From: Flavobacterium cupreum
Lineage (GTDB): Bacteria; Bacteroidota; Bacteroidia; Flavobacteriales; Flavobacteriaceae
NCBI RefSeq assembly: GCF_003996965.1
Contig: NZ_QWDM01000009.1
Coordinates: forward strand, 124,001 to 188,000
DNA: 64,000 nucleotides
Direction: 5' to 3'
Part shown: positions 9,601-18,900 of the stretch, in pieces
How the letters are laid out: each line of letters starts with the position of its first letter
How positions within the stretch are numbered: position 1 is the stretch's first letter
Notes under the pieces: generated by a model
What the model saw: the letters and a program-made list of their open reading frames with translations, nothing else
Database searches by the model: none
Told to the model about the DNA's origin: nothing
Translations under genes and position numbers: made by a program

Positions 9601-12600
9601 AAAATCGAAATGGCCTTTACAAATGCTTCCTTATCAAATTGTGCTGTTGGCAATGGAAAGACGAACTGATCGTGATACACTCCTTTATTTCTGGTGGCAA
9701 GCGAACCAAACAGCATTCCCAGTTCGATATCACTCATCGGATAAATGGAAACAATTTTTTCTTCCGAAAATGGAACATTCAAATGCTGGGAATCTTCTTT
9801 GTTTTCATGCAGAAATTGTCGCTCTTCAAAAAACTCATACGGATTGAATTCTTGTTCCAGTTTTTCAAATTCTGCTTCCACTTCAGCTTTGATGGCCTCC
9901 GGAATCTCGCTTGCTGTTCGTTCTGTTGCTATAGCCAATAATTTTTCTATAGACGGCAAGGCGTAGATATCGGCCAGTTTATAATTGATGTGAAGCTCTT
10001 TATTGATTTTGGCTAAAATTCGTATGGCGCGTATGGAATCACCTCCCAATTCGAAAAAATTATCGGTAATCCCTATCTGATCTATGCCCAGAATATCCTG
10101 CCAGATCACAGCCAGTTTTTCTTCTGTTGGATTGCGCGGTGCAACATATTCACCACGGATAAGGTCATCCCCTCCTATGCCCGGTAAGGCTTTGCGGTCG
10201 ACTTTTCCGCTGGAAGTCATCGGTAAGGTTTCGAGTACTACATAAAAGCCCGGTACCATATATTCCGGAAGTTTTCCCTGCAAATACGTACGCATGGCAG
10301 CTTTGTCTATTTCCTCGCCTCTGTCCAAAAGATAATAGGCCACCAAAACTTTCTCTCCGTTTACTTCTTTAGGGGTCGCTACGGCCTGCTGGATACCTCC
10401 ATAGGCCATGATGGCGTTTTCAACCTCGCCCAGTTCAATCCTGTTCCCCCTGATTTTAACCTGATTGTCGATTCTGCCCATATAATGAATGGAACCGTCA
10501 GGTTTCCATTGGGCGATATCTCCGGTGCGGTACACCTGATATCCTGCGCGGAACGGATCGGCGATAAAGCGGTCTTGCGTAAGTTCGGGAAGGTTCAGAT
10601 AGCCTCTGGCCACCTGTATCCCAGAGATCAATAACTCTCCCGGTACCCCAAAAGGCTGTAGTCCAAGGGAATTGTTGACGATATAGATACTGGTGTTGGC
10701 AATGGGTTTACCGATACTTACGCCTTCTTTTAAAACATCAATTTCGCTTAGGTTGATCGCGGTTACATCAATAGCGGCTTCTGTAGGGCCGTAGAGGTTG
10801 TGCAGTTTTGCTTTTACGAATTTTTCCTTGCATTCCTGTGCCATAAGGGCCGGAAGCTCTTCGCCACTGCATATGATATGTGCCAAACTTTTGCCTTTTT
10901 CGCTGTCTGCATCCAAAAGGAAAACACCCAGCATGGAAGGCACGAAATGCACAATTGAAACTTGTTTTTTACTGATGATATCCTGTAAATAAGCTACATC
11001 TTTATGTCCTTCGGGTTTGGCGATGACAAGGGAACTTCCGGTAAGGAAAGGCAAAATCAATTCCCAAACCGAAACATCAAAGGTGTAAGGGGTTTTCTGA
11101 AGGAAGACTTCTTTCTCTTCCACCTTCAGGTAGTCTTTCATCCAGACCAAACGATTGTACAAGCCTGCATGATGGTTCAGTACGCCTTTTGGGTTTCCTG
11201 TTGATCCTGAAGTATAGATACAATACGCCAAATGATTTACTAAATCCCCACGCTCAGGCGTTTTTGTGCTATACGAATCCTGAACGGACTTAAATTTGGC
11301 AAATTCAGTCTCATTGATGCTCAGTTTCAGTTTTGCATCGCGTGTGATAAAATCAACCCTTTCCTGCGGATAATGTACATCCATCGGCACATAAGCACCG
11401 CCCGATTTTAAGATCCCGAAAATAGAAACGATCATTCGCTCACTTCTTTCGAGTATGATTCCCACCAGATCATCAGGTTCAATAGTATAATTTTGAGCTA
11501 GATACCCTGCCAATTGACTGGATTGGTCGTCCAGTTCTTTGTAGGTCAGTTGCGTGTCTTTAAATACGATGGCAATGTTATTCGGGGTTTTCGCCACCTG
11601 TTCTTCAAATAAATCCAGTACGGTTTTACCTGACGGGTATTCGATAACCGTATTGTTCAGGTCAAACAGGAGGTGATTTTTTTCTTCCTGAGTTAGATAA
11701 TCGACTTCCTGAATCTGTATTTCGGGCTGTGCTAAAGTTTTCAGCATCAAATTTTCAAAATGACCGAACATTCTTTTGATCAGGTAACCGTCGTAGATAT
11801 CGGTATTGTATTCAATTCTAAGATCCAGCCCTTCTTTCTCTACGAAAATGAAACTAACATCAAATTGCGAGGTTTTACTTTTAAACTCGTACTTGCTTAT
11901 TTCCAGGTCAATGAGTACTTCGGTATTCAGGTTGTTTAGCTGTTCCTGATTTTGCAGTACCACCAGCACATCGAATAAAACGGAACGGCTGGTATCTCTT
12001 TTTAAGTTCAGTTTGCCGACTAACTCATCAAAAGGATAATTTTGATGGTCATAGGTACTTAACAGCGTCTCTTTTTGCAATGTTAGGACATCCAGAAAGT
12101 TGCTTTCTTCTTTTAATTGCGTTCGAATCGCAAGCGTGTTCAGATACAATCCCATTTGATTTTCCAGATCCGGATGTTCTCTTCCCGCGATCGGGGTTCC
12201 TACTATAATGTCGTTCTGACCGGTGTACCTGTTCAACAGGACATTAATACCGGCCATTAAAGTCATAAACAAGGTCACATCATGCTCCTTTGAAAACCCT
12301 TTTAAACGTTCCAGAAAAGTATTCGAAAACTGATGGGTTATCGTATCTCCGTTATACGTTTGTACTAACGGACGGGCATTAAGCCCCGGCAAATCTAATA
12401 CAGGCAGTTCTCCTGCAAATTGTGCCAGCCAATATTCTTTTGATTCTTGCTGTCTTTCATTTTGAAGTTCTTCCTTCAGCCATACCGCATAATCTTTATA
12501 CTGAATGTTTAATTCGGGGAAGCTGATTTTTTTGCCTTGCAGTAAGGCATTGTATGTTTTTACCACCTCGGCGATTAAGAGTTCTATTGACCAGCCATCG

Positions 12601-15485
12601 CCAATGATATGGTGCAGGGACAGGAAAAACACATATTCTTCTTCTTTTACTTTGATTAAAGAAGTTCTTACCAGCGGCGCTGTTTCCAAATTAAAAGGCT
12701 GGCTGTTTGTATGTAAAAGATACCCGGCAATAGCTTCATGCGTATTTTCTTCCGAACTGAAGTCTTTCTCTGCTATCGTAAAGTTGACCTGCTCTGCCGG
12801 CACTATATATTGTTGGACTTCTCCCTCTTCGGTCGCTTTAAAAGCGGTTCTTAAAATCTCATGGCGATGAAGTAACAGCCTAAACGATTCTTCAAATTTC
12901 TCTGCATCAACAGTTCCGGTTAATTTTACCGTGGCGGGCATATTATAGGCTAAGGTACCTCCGTCTAACTGGCTCAAGATCCACAACCTTTTTTGCGAAG
13001 CCGTTAACGGATACGACTGTGCCCCGGGAGCTTTAGGGATTGCCAGATAGCTATTCTCCTGCAAGTGTCTGCTTAATTCCGCTATGCTCGGGCTTGTGAA
13101 AAATGTTTTGAAAGAAACCGTTTTGCCTAATTGTTTATGGGTTCTGTTAATGACCTGAGCGATTATTAAACTGTGTCCTCCTAATTCGAAGAAATTGTCT
13201 GTTATACCTATTTTTTCAATTCCCAGTACTTCCTCCCAAATCGCTGCTAAACTTTTTTCGGTTTCATTTTGCGGTGCGACATATGTTTTTCGGATCACAT
13301 CGTCACTGGTGATACCAGGCAGTGCTTTTCTGTCTATTTTTCCATTTGGGGTTAAAGGCAGTTGATCTAATGCGATGTAAAAACCAGGAACCAAATAGTC
13401 AGGCAGTGCATTTTGAAGAAAACTTCTCAGTTCCGATTTATTGATGGGCGTAGTACTTACCAGATAGGCAGCGAGTACTTTCTCGTGACGGTTTTCTTTT
13501 ACTTCCACAACGACTTGTTTTACCGCATCGGAATATTGTAGAATGGTGTTTTCTATTTCGCCCAATTCAATCCTGTAGCCTCTTATTTTGACCTGAAAGT
13601 CTTTTCGACCCAAAAATTCAATATTTCCGTCGGGCAACCAGCAGCCTAAATCTCCGGTATCATACATCCGCTCGCCTGTCTCAAAAGGATTTGCGATGAA
13701 TTTCTCCTGTGTAAGTTCCGGCTTGTTTAGATAGCCTCTTCCTACTCCGGCTCCGGAAACATATATTTTTCCGGCTACGCCTATTGGTACAGGCTGCAAC
13801 GCTTCGTCCAATATATAAATTTTGGTATTCGATATGGGTTTGCCAATTGGAATGACCGTTTTATCAAAATCATTTTCGGATAGCTTGTAAATCGACACAC
13901 AAACCGCACATTCGGTAGGTCCGTAAGCATTATAATACGCTATTCCGGATTTTACAACAGCAATGGCCTTAGTCGGATTGGCCGGTTCACCCGCCGTAAT
14001 GACGCAGCGCAATCCCGAGATATCCTCTTCGGATAATAGTCCAAGATAACTCGGAGGAAAAGTGACTACGGTGGCGTTTGTTGCCTTTAAAAATAGTATA
14101 AACTGATCTTTGTCTTTTATGACTTCTTCGGTCGGAATACATAAGGTTGCCCCGCTGTACAAACTCATCATAATCTCTGAAATAGAAGCATCAAAAGCGA
14201 CTGAAGCAAACCAGACAATGGTATCCTCTTTACGGATATCGAAAAATTTAATCTGATCCAGAGCCATATTGATATTGCTCGTATGTTCGATCATTACCCC
14301 TTTTGGATGTCCTGTAGATCCTGAGGTATAAATCACATACGCCAAATCTCTTGGTGAAATTGCAGTATTGATATTCTCATCGCTGTTACGATCAAAAACA
14401 ACGGATGGCAAAGCTATGGTCTCACAAGTACTGAAGTCTCCGGCATTATCTGTAATCAGAAGCTTCAAACCACTGTCTTTTATGAGGTAATCGATTCTTT
14501 CCTGAGGATAATGGGTATCTATGGGTAAATAAACGGCACCTAACTTTAGTATGGCCAATAGCGAAATGATTCCGTTATCGGACTTAGGCAAAAACACACC
14601 CACGATATCTCCTTTGTTCAGGGTATGATTCGAGGAAATGTAACGGGCTAACTGATTGGCTTTTTTGTTTAGTTCGGAATAGGTTAAGTTCGATTCTTTG
14701 AATACAACAGCAACATTGTCCGGTGTTTTTGCAACCTGTTCTTCAAATAGATCCACAATTGTTTTTTCTTTCGGATAAGCGGCATCGGTAGCATTAAAAT
14801 CTACCAACAGCTGCCTCTTTTCGGTTTCAGATAGTAAGTCGTAATTGGATAAATGAACTGTTATATTGTTTTCCAGGTTAAGTAAAAACTGCTCAAACTG
14901 CTGAACCAGATGGACAGCAATTGTTTTCTTTACAAAATCGGTTAAGTACGAAACGGTAATTTCAATATCTTCCGTTTCATTTATTTTGATACTAAACGAA
15001 ATTCCGTTACATGCCAAAGGATTCACTTTGTTAATGTCAATGCTGTAATTGGAAAAGATACTTAAATCGCTAAAACCGGTCTTCTCAGAGAAGTCATCGG
15101 GATTAAATTCGGAGTATTGTAAAGTCTCCAAAATTTCAGTTTTTACTTTTTGAAGATATTCTTTAAAGGAGGAATTTAAATCTTCCGGAAATGAAAAAAG
15201 CAAAGGATGAGATTGTCCTTTATAATCCGAAACAACATAGCCGTCAAATTCAGGATTAAGTTTTTTCAGCAAAAAAGAATAAACCGCATTTAGGACTGTA
15301 GCCTGAGCTATCGGGTTGCCATTGGTAAGCTTGCTGAAATAATTCAGGTCCACTGCCTTAATAGTAACAGACGGAAGACTATTTTCCTTATCTTGCAGCC
15401 TGTGAACCTGATCTCTGCCGGCTGTTTTTTTCTTCCAATATTTTGTAACTAAGTATAAATTATTTGACACTGCGCTCTTATCCAT
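6618..15485 (-). CDS. Three-module nonribosomal peptide synthetase: (partial C) - A - PCP - C - A - PCP - C - A - PCP
   Basis: This 2955-residue protein loads one amino acid and adds two more. Residues 1-225 resemble only the C-terminal half of a condensation domain, with no HHxxxDG motif, so this is probably an inactive starter remnant. A1 is at about 240-740 (YTSGSTGHPKG) and PCP1 near 770. C2 spans about 830-1260 with LHHIIGDGWS near 962, followed by A2 at 1290-1790 and its PCP. C3 spans about 1880-2330 with FQFHHAILDGWS near 2053 and opens with a YPMSDIELGMLF signature, followed by A3 at 2370-2870 and PCP3. Specificity residues read by eye are D-A-S-T-I-A-A-V-C for A1 (aromatic, Tyr/Phe-like) and D-V-W-H-I-S-L-I-D for A2 and A3, close to the serine code. 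A2 and A3 are near-copies at DNA level. No epimerase or thioesterase domain is present. It is the first gene of the visible cluster. Confidence 0.95.
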   Translation of the reverse strand: MDKSAVSNNLYLVTKYWKKKTAGRDQVHRLQDKENSLPSVTIKAVDLNYFSKLTNGNPIAQATVLNAVYSFLLKKLNPEFDGYVVSDYKGQSHPLLFSFPEDLNSSFKEYLQKVKTEILETLQYSEFNPDDFSEKTGFSDLSIFSNYSIDINKVNPLACNGISFSIKINETEDIEITVSYLTDFVKKTIAVHLVQQFEQFLLNLENNITVHLSNYDLLSETEKRQLLVDFNATDAAYPKEKTIVDLFEEQVAKTPDNVAVVFKESNLTYSELNKKANQLARYISSNHTLNKGDIVGVFLPKSDNGIISLLAILKLGAVYLPIDTHYPQERIDYLIKDSGLKLLITDNAGDFSTCETIALPSVVFDRNSDENINTAISPRDLAYVIYTSGSTGHPKGVMIEHTSNINMALDQIKFFDIRKEDTIVWFASVAFDASISEIMMSLYSGATLCIPTEEVIKDKDQFILFLKATNATVVTFPPSYLGLLSEEDISGLRCVITAGEPANPTKAIAVVKSGIAYYNAYGPTECAVCVSIYKLSENDFDKTVIPIGKPISNTKIYILDEALQPVPIGVAGKIYVSGAGVGRGYLNKPELTQEKFIANPFETGERMYDTGDLGCWLPDGNIEFLGRKDFQVKIRGYRIELGEIENTILQYSDAVKQVVVEVKENRHEKVLAAYLVSTTPINKSELRSFLQNALPDYLVPGFYIALDQLPLTPNGKIDRKALPGITSDDVIRKTYVAPQNETEKSLAAIWEEVLGIEKIGITDNFFELGGHSLIIAQVINRTHKQLGKTVSFKTFFTSPSIAELSRHLQENSYLAIPKAPGAQSYPLTASQKRLWILSQLDGGTLAYNMPATVKLTGTVDAEKFEESFRLLLHRHEILRTAFKATEEGEVQQYIVPAEQVNFTIAEKDFSSEENTHEAIAGYLLHTNSQPFNLETAPLVRTSLIKVKEEEYVFFLSLHHIIGDGWSIELLIAEVVKTYNALLQGKKISFPELNIQYKDYAVWLKEELQNERQQESKEYWLAQFAGELPVLDLPGLNARPLVQTYNGDTITHQFSNTFLERLKGFSKEHDVTLFMTLMAGINVLLNRYTGQNDIIVGTPIAGREHPDLENQMGLYLNTLAIRTQLKEESNFLDVLTLQKETLLSTYDHQNYPFDELVGKLNLKRDTSRSVLFDVLVVLQNQEQLNNLNTEVLIDLEISKYEFKSKTSQFDVSFIFVEKEGLDLRIEYNTDIYDGYLIKRMFGHFENLMLKTLAQPEIQIQEVDYLTQEEKNHLLFDLNNTVIEYPSGKTVLDLFEEQVAKTPNNIAIVFKDTQLTYKELDDQSSQLAGYLAQNYTIEPDDLVGIILERSERMIVSIFGILKSGGAYVPMDVHYPQERVDFITRDAKLKLSINETEFAKFKSVQDSYSTKTPERGDLVNHLAYCIYTSGSTGNPKGVLNHHAGLYNRLVWMKDYLKVEEKEVFLQKTPYTFDVSVWELILPFLTGSSLVIAKPEGHKDVAYLQDIISKKQVSIVHFVPSMLGVFLLDADSEKGKSLAHIICSGEELPALMAQECKEKFVKAKLHNLYGPTEAAIDVTAINLSEIDVLKEGVSIGKPIANTSIYIVNNSLGLQPFGVPGELLISGIQVARGYLNLPELTQDRFIADPFRAGYQVYRTGDIAQWKPDGSIHYMGRIDNQVKIRGNRIELGEVENAIMAYGGIQQAVATPKEVNGEKVLVAYYLLDRGEEIDKAAMRTYLQGKLPEYMVPGFYVVLETLPMTSSGKVDRKALPGIGGDDLIRGEYVAPRNPTEEKLAVIWQDILGIDQIGITDNFFELGGDSIRAIRILAKINKELHINYKLADIYALPSIEKLLAIATERTASEIPEAIKAEVEAEFEKLEQEFNPYEFFEERQFLHENKEDSQHLNVPFSEEKIVSIYPMSDIELGMLFGSLATRNKGVYHDQFVFPLPTAQFDKEAFVKAISILTEKHEILRTAYNIEKYSSPVHLVYEKTAVRLAYENLSANPQEEIYSIINDFMVQERTHNSFVTSEPGLWRMKIYKTAEKEYSLLFQFHHAILDGWSVASLMTELNNIYLSVLENQEAATTQLALTYKDYVFEQHCIKKNEKYNDFWKENLSDYKKLDIFTEEHFSKRHDFTIEGALYDSVLQFSQGHGLSLKTIAFAAYLYTLKTLTYEDDITVGLVTSGRPLQEDADKILGCFLNTIPFRIKETNGTAISFAEKINELLTLQRQFERISLNELQTRFSVNKKGENPFFDTHFNYIDFHIYDDLKVQDNEKVSEFRFADLNFEATNTFLDLNIRPVANGIKASWNQQRALKYGLTIEQLQEYYTNFLSALVNSGDAVLKNECVLPESELQNLLYDLNNTTIEYPSGKTVLDLFEEQVAKTPDNIAIIFEDTQLTYKELDEQSSQLSGYLAQNYTIEPDDLVGIILERSERMIVSIFGILKSGGAYVPMDVHYPQERVDFITRDAKLKLSINEAEFAKFKSVQQGYPTTTPERGDLVNQLAYCIYTSGSTGNPKGVLNHHAGLYNRLVWMKDYLKVEDKEVFLQKTPYTFDVSVWELILPFLTGSSLVIAKPEGHKDVAYLQDIISKKQISIVHFVPSMLGVFLLDADSEKGKSLAHIICSGEELPALMAQECKEKFVKAKLHNLYGPTEAAIDVTAINLSEIDVLKEGVSIGKPIANTSIYIVNNSLGLQPFGVPGELLISGIQVARGYLNLPELTQDRFIADPFRAGHQVYRTGDIAQWKPDGSIHYMGRIDNQVKIRGNRIELGEVENAIMAYGGIQQAVATPKEVNGEKVLVAYYLLERGTEIDKAAMRAYLQGKLPEYMVPGFYVVLETLPMTSSGKVDRKALPGIGGDDLIRGEYVAPRNPTEEKLAVIWQDILGINQVGITDNFFELGGTSFQLIKLQKMIELLWPNKMVISDLFEFNSIKDIAVFITRDSGETDLEEKDEMKFFEI
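6797..8416 (-). repeat. Duplicated A-PCP segment, copy in NRPS module 3
   Basis: About 1.6 kb covering adenylation domain 3 and the start of its carrier domain matches 10043-11662 at a constant offset of 3246 bp. Long runs are identical and most differences are single third-position changes. The condensation domains on either side do not match in this way, so only the A-PCP part was copied or homogenised. Confidence 0.9.
10043..11662 (-). repeat. Duplicated A-PCP segment, copy in NRPS module 2
   Basis: Partner of 6797-8416, in the same orientation and 3246 bp away. The encoded proteins differ at only a few positions (for example KDTQ versus EDTQ near the N-terminal side, and IDQIGITDNFF versus INQVGITDNFF at the carrier). 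All specificity-determining residues I could place are the same in the two copies. Confidence 0.9.
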
Positions 15486-15931
15486 AATTTCAGAATTCGT
15501 ATTTCTTGTTTACAATCAGTATGCTATTATACTGTCTCTTTTTAAGCATGAAAAAACTAAGGTTTTTTATTTCCGGAACACTTATATAAGGTCCGGCCGT
15601 TCCTTAAAATAGTAGCGTCTTTTTTCATTCATGACCTCTATTTCGCACGAAAATAGCAGTTAATTCTCTCAAAAATTACGGACTTTTCATATAAAAATTA
15701 CGGTCTCCCGCTTTCCATGCCTAAATTGAACACAGCTTAACTATTCAGTACCAATTTGTTAACAAAGAGCTGGAAACAGTTCGGAAATTGTATCGAAGAA
15801 ACACGAAAGGGAAGATTGAAATTAATTCCCTGCATCGCATAAAAAAACCCGCTTATCGCGGGTTTTTCATTGGAAGTAAATAAACTGTAATGGACAGTAA
15901 AAATAGTTTTGTTTGAAGTATAGAATGAATC
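15486..15931. other. Intergenic region upstream of the NRPS operon
   Basis: There are 446 bp between the NRPS start and the end of the kinase gene; both genes are on the minus strand. The right end holds a clear terminator (15841-15867). The rest is AT-rich and must contain the NRPS promoter, but I found no exact TAnnTTTG box reading toward it. The nearest is a TAATTTTTG with one extra base near 15676. A 16-codon reading frame near 15624-15574 has no support. Nothing else is seen. Confidence 0.6.
15841..15867 (-). terminator. Rho-independent terminator after the CheB-CheR-kinase gene
   Basis: A perfect stem (CCCGC/GCGGG extended by five A-T pairs, loop TTATC) is flanked by A and T runs on both sides. 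On the minus strand the hairpin is followed by a run of seven T, about 65 bp after the kinase stop. It should isolate the NRPS operon from read-through. It would work in both directions. Confidence 0.85.
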
Positions 15932-18900
15932 TTAAACGGCTAGTATAATGTGAAATTCAGCACCAACATTTTCTTCTGCTCTGGAATAAATAATACCTTT
16001 ATGGTTTTCGACAATTTTTTTTCCAATAGAAAGCCCGATACCGGTACCACTGTAGACTTCATTGTTGTGGAGCCTTTGAAAAATAGTGAAAATTTTATTT
16101 TCATATTGTTTGTTAAAACCGATACCGTTGTCTTTGATCACTATTTTGTAGTACTCGCGGTCAGCATTTAAAGTGGGATACTTTTTAATTTGTGCTTTAT
16201 TAAGTTTACGGGAACTGATTTCTATTTTACAAATGGAGTCGTCATTTTTGCAAAACTTGAGGGCATTACTGATGAGGTTATAAAAAAGCTGATTCATTTG
16301 TAAGGCAACAGCGGTAATCACCGGCAATTTTCCGAGCTTCACCTGAACCCTGTTATCCTGTATAAGCAGTTCAAAATCAATAAGGATATTGGCGACAACC
16401 ACATTTAAATCTGTTTTTACAAATTGTTTCTCCGGATTGTTGAGATAGGAATAGGCTAGTAAATCTTTAATAAGCGTATTCATTCTTGTAGAGGACTTGC
16501 TGATTTTGTCGAGTAACACCAGACCTTCATCTGAAATTTTTTCGTCCATCCCCAAAAGCCTGCTGATAAACATTAATATCTTACGAAGCGGTTCCTGCAA
16601 ATCATGACTGGCCACATAAGCGTATTCCTGTAATTGCACGTTAGCGCCATGCAAATTTTTAACCGAACTCTCCAGTTCTGTATTGGCATTGAGCAAATCG
16701 GCGGTGCGTTCCTGAACTTTGGCTTCAAAACCGTCTGAAAGTACCTGCAGTCTCTTTTCTGTAATCCTGCGTTCTGTTATATCTTCTATAGCCAGCAGGA
16801 TTAATTGTTCCTTACTGGTTTCATTGGTCACCTGTCGTGCATTCAGCAGCATGATACTTTCGCCGTACGGCAAAAGATTTACCGCTATCTGGTAATCATC
16901 CAGCTGTGTTTTCTCGGGAAGTACTTTTTCAAGCATCGCGCGCATCGGAACATTATCAAACAGATGGTTCTGAATTTCATAAATCAGTTTCCCGGTAGCT
17001 TCCTGCTTGGCAATATTGTATTTTTTAGAGAAAGCCCTGTTGATATTTTTTATTCTCAAATTGGTATCGAGCACTACTATAGGTTCCCTGAGGGTCGCAA
17101 CTATCGCTTCTGTATAATTTTTGGAAATATGAATCTCCTGCTGCTTATTTAAAAGTTCCTGATTAATTTGCAAAAGCTCTTCATTGCTGGACTGCAATTC
17201 TTCTTTTGAAGTTTCGAGTTCTTCGTTTAAACTTTGCAGTTCTTCACTGCCGCTCAGTAGTTCTTCATTGGCACTCTGCAATTCTTCGTTGGAGGCCTCA
17301 TGCTCTTCACTGATCGCGTTTACATCATCGTGTATTTTTGCCAGTTCCTTTTCGAGCTGCGCAATCCTTTTCAGATAGGCATTGTCGCGCAATTCTTCAG
17401 AAGTGAATTTACCGGAGGGCACATGCTCCTGGTCAGTCCTGCTTTTATAAAACAATACTAAAAAATAAGGGTCGGAAGTGTCTTCCAATCGCTGCATTTC
17501 TATGGTAATTTCTTCTGTACTGCCTTTGCTTTTGATCTGAATCCGTTCTTTTTTGACAGTTGAATCGTTTTCTTTGACTTTATGCCAGGCATTACGAAGC
17601 TCGAAAGCCAGTCCTTCCTTTGCCATTTTCAATAAATTGAAAGTCGGTTTACCCGTAGAAAGCTCAATAAATTCAGCAATTGATCCGTTGATATGAACGA
17701 TATCCATTTGTTCGTTCACAATAACACTGGCCGGAGTATATTTGGCAAGCAATACAGACTCGGCGCTCTTTCTAAAATCTTCTTTGATAATTTCTTTTCT
17801 TTGAATATCAGATTTAAAACTTTTCAATTTGCCATTGGCTCCTAAACCGGAATGTACAAATCTACCCGAAACCTGTTTACGGATATATATTTTGCCTGTT
17901 TTATCAAATGACTGAAAAAGTTCAGCCGCAGGAACAGCCGTTTCTGATTTCCCCAAAAGTAAAAACCCGTTTTCTTTTAAGGCGTAATGAAAGGTGGTAA
18001 GCGATTTCTTTTGTAAAAAAGAATCCATATAAATAAACACATTCCTGCAGGTAATTAAATCCATTTTGGCAAAAGGAGGATCATTGAGAAAATTATGAAC
18101 TGCAAAAACGCATAAATCCCTGATTTGCCTTTTAATGGTATAACCCGCTGTATTTGACGTAAAATATTTGGAAAGTGTCGTCTCGGAAACATTTCGCATC
18201 TGGGATTTTCGGTAAAATCCAATTCGGGCTTTGGCAATCGCCACTTCTGAAATATCTGACGCAAAAATCTGGATTTCTTTTCCCTGGAGATTTTCGCCCA
18301 GAAATTCATGAAGCGCAATGGCTAATGTGTACGCTTCTTCCCCGGTAGAACAGCCTGCAATCCAGATTCGTATGGTGTTTCCGTCAGGCACCCTGCTGGT
18401 TATTATGGGGAAAACTTTTTCTCTTATGATCTGAAATATTTTGGTATCCCTGAAAAATTCCGTCACAGGTATCAGCATATCGTTAAACAAATCTTCCGAT
18501 GCCACTTTATCCCCCCGCAAAAATTTAAGATAATCCCTGAGATTCACGATTTTGCTTAGTGCCATCCTTCTGGCAATACGCCTGCGAATAGTGGTTTGCT
18601 TGTAATACGTAAAATCAACACCGCTTTGCTGGTGCAGGATTTTAATGATTTCCTGAAACACTGCTTCATCATTGTAATCATTTTCTTCACTAATGCTATA
18701 TTTCAGTTTTGACAACTTTATCAGTTTCTCTACTATTTTTGAAGGAGTCAGCACATAATCCACCACTCCGGCTTTAATAGCGTTTTGGGGCATTTCATTA
18801 TAATGGGCATCTATGTCCTGTGCAAAGGTAATACCTCCGTGTTTTTTTATGGATCTTAAGCCGATTGTTCCGTCAGAACCGGTTCCCGAAAGCAATACGC

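Noticed and set aside
15574..15624. 16-codon leader frame before the NRPS
   Set aside because: No hairpin or codon bias tied to the predicted amino acids, and the promoter position is unknown.
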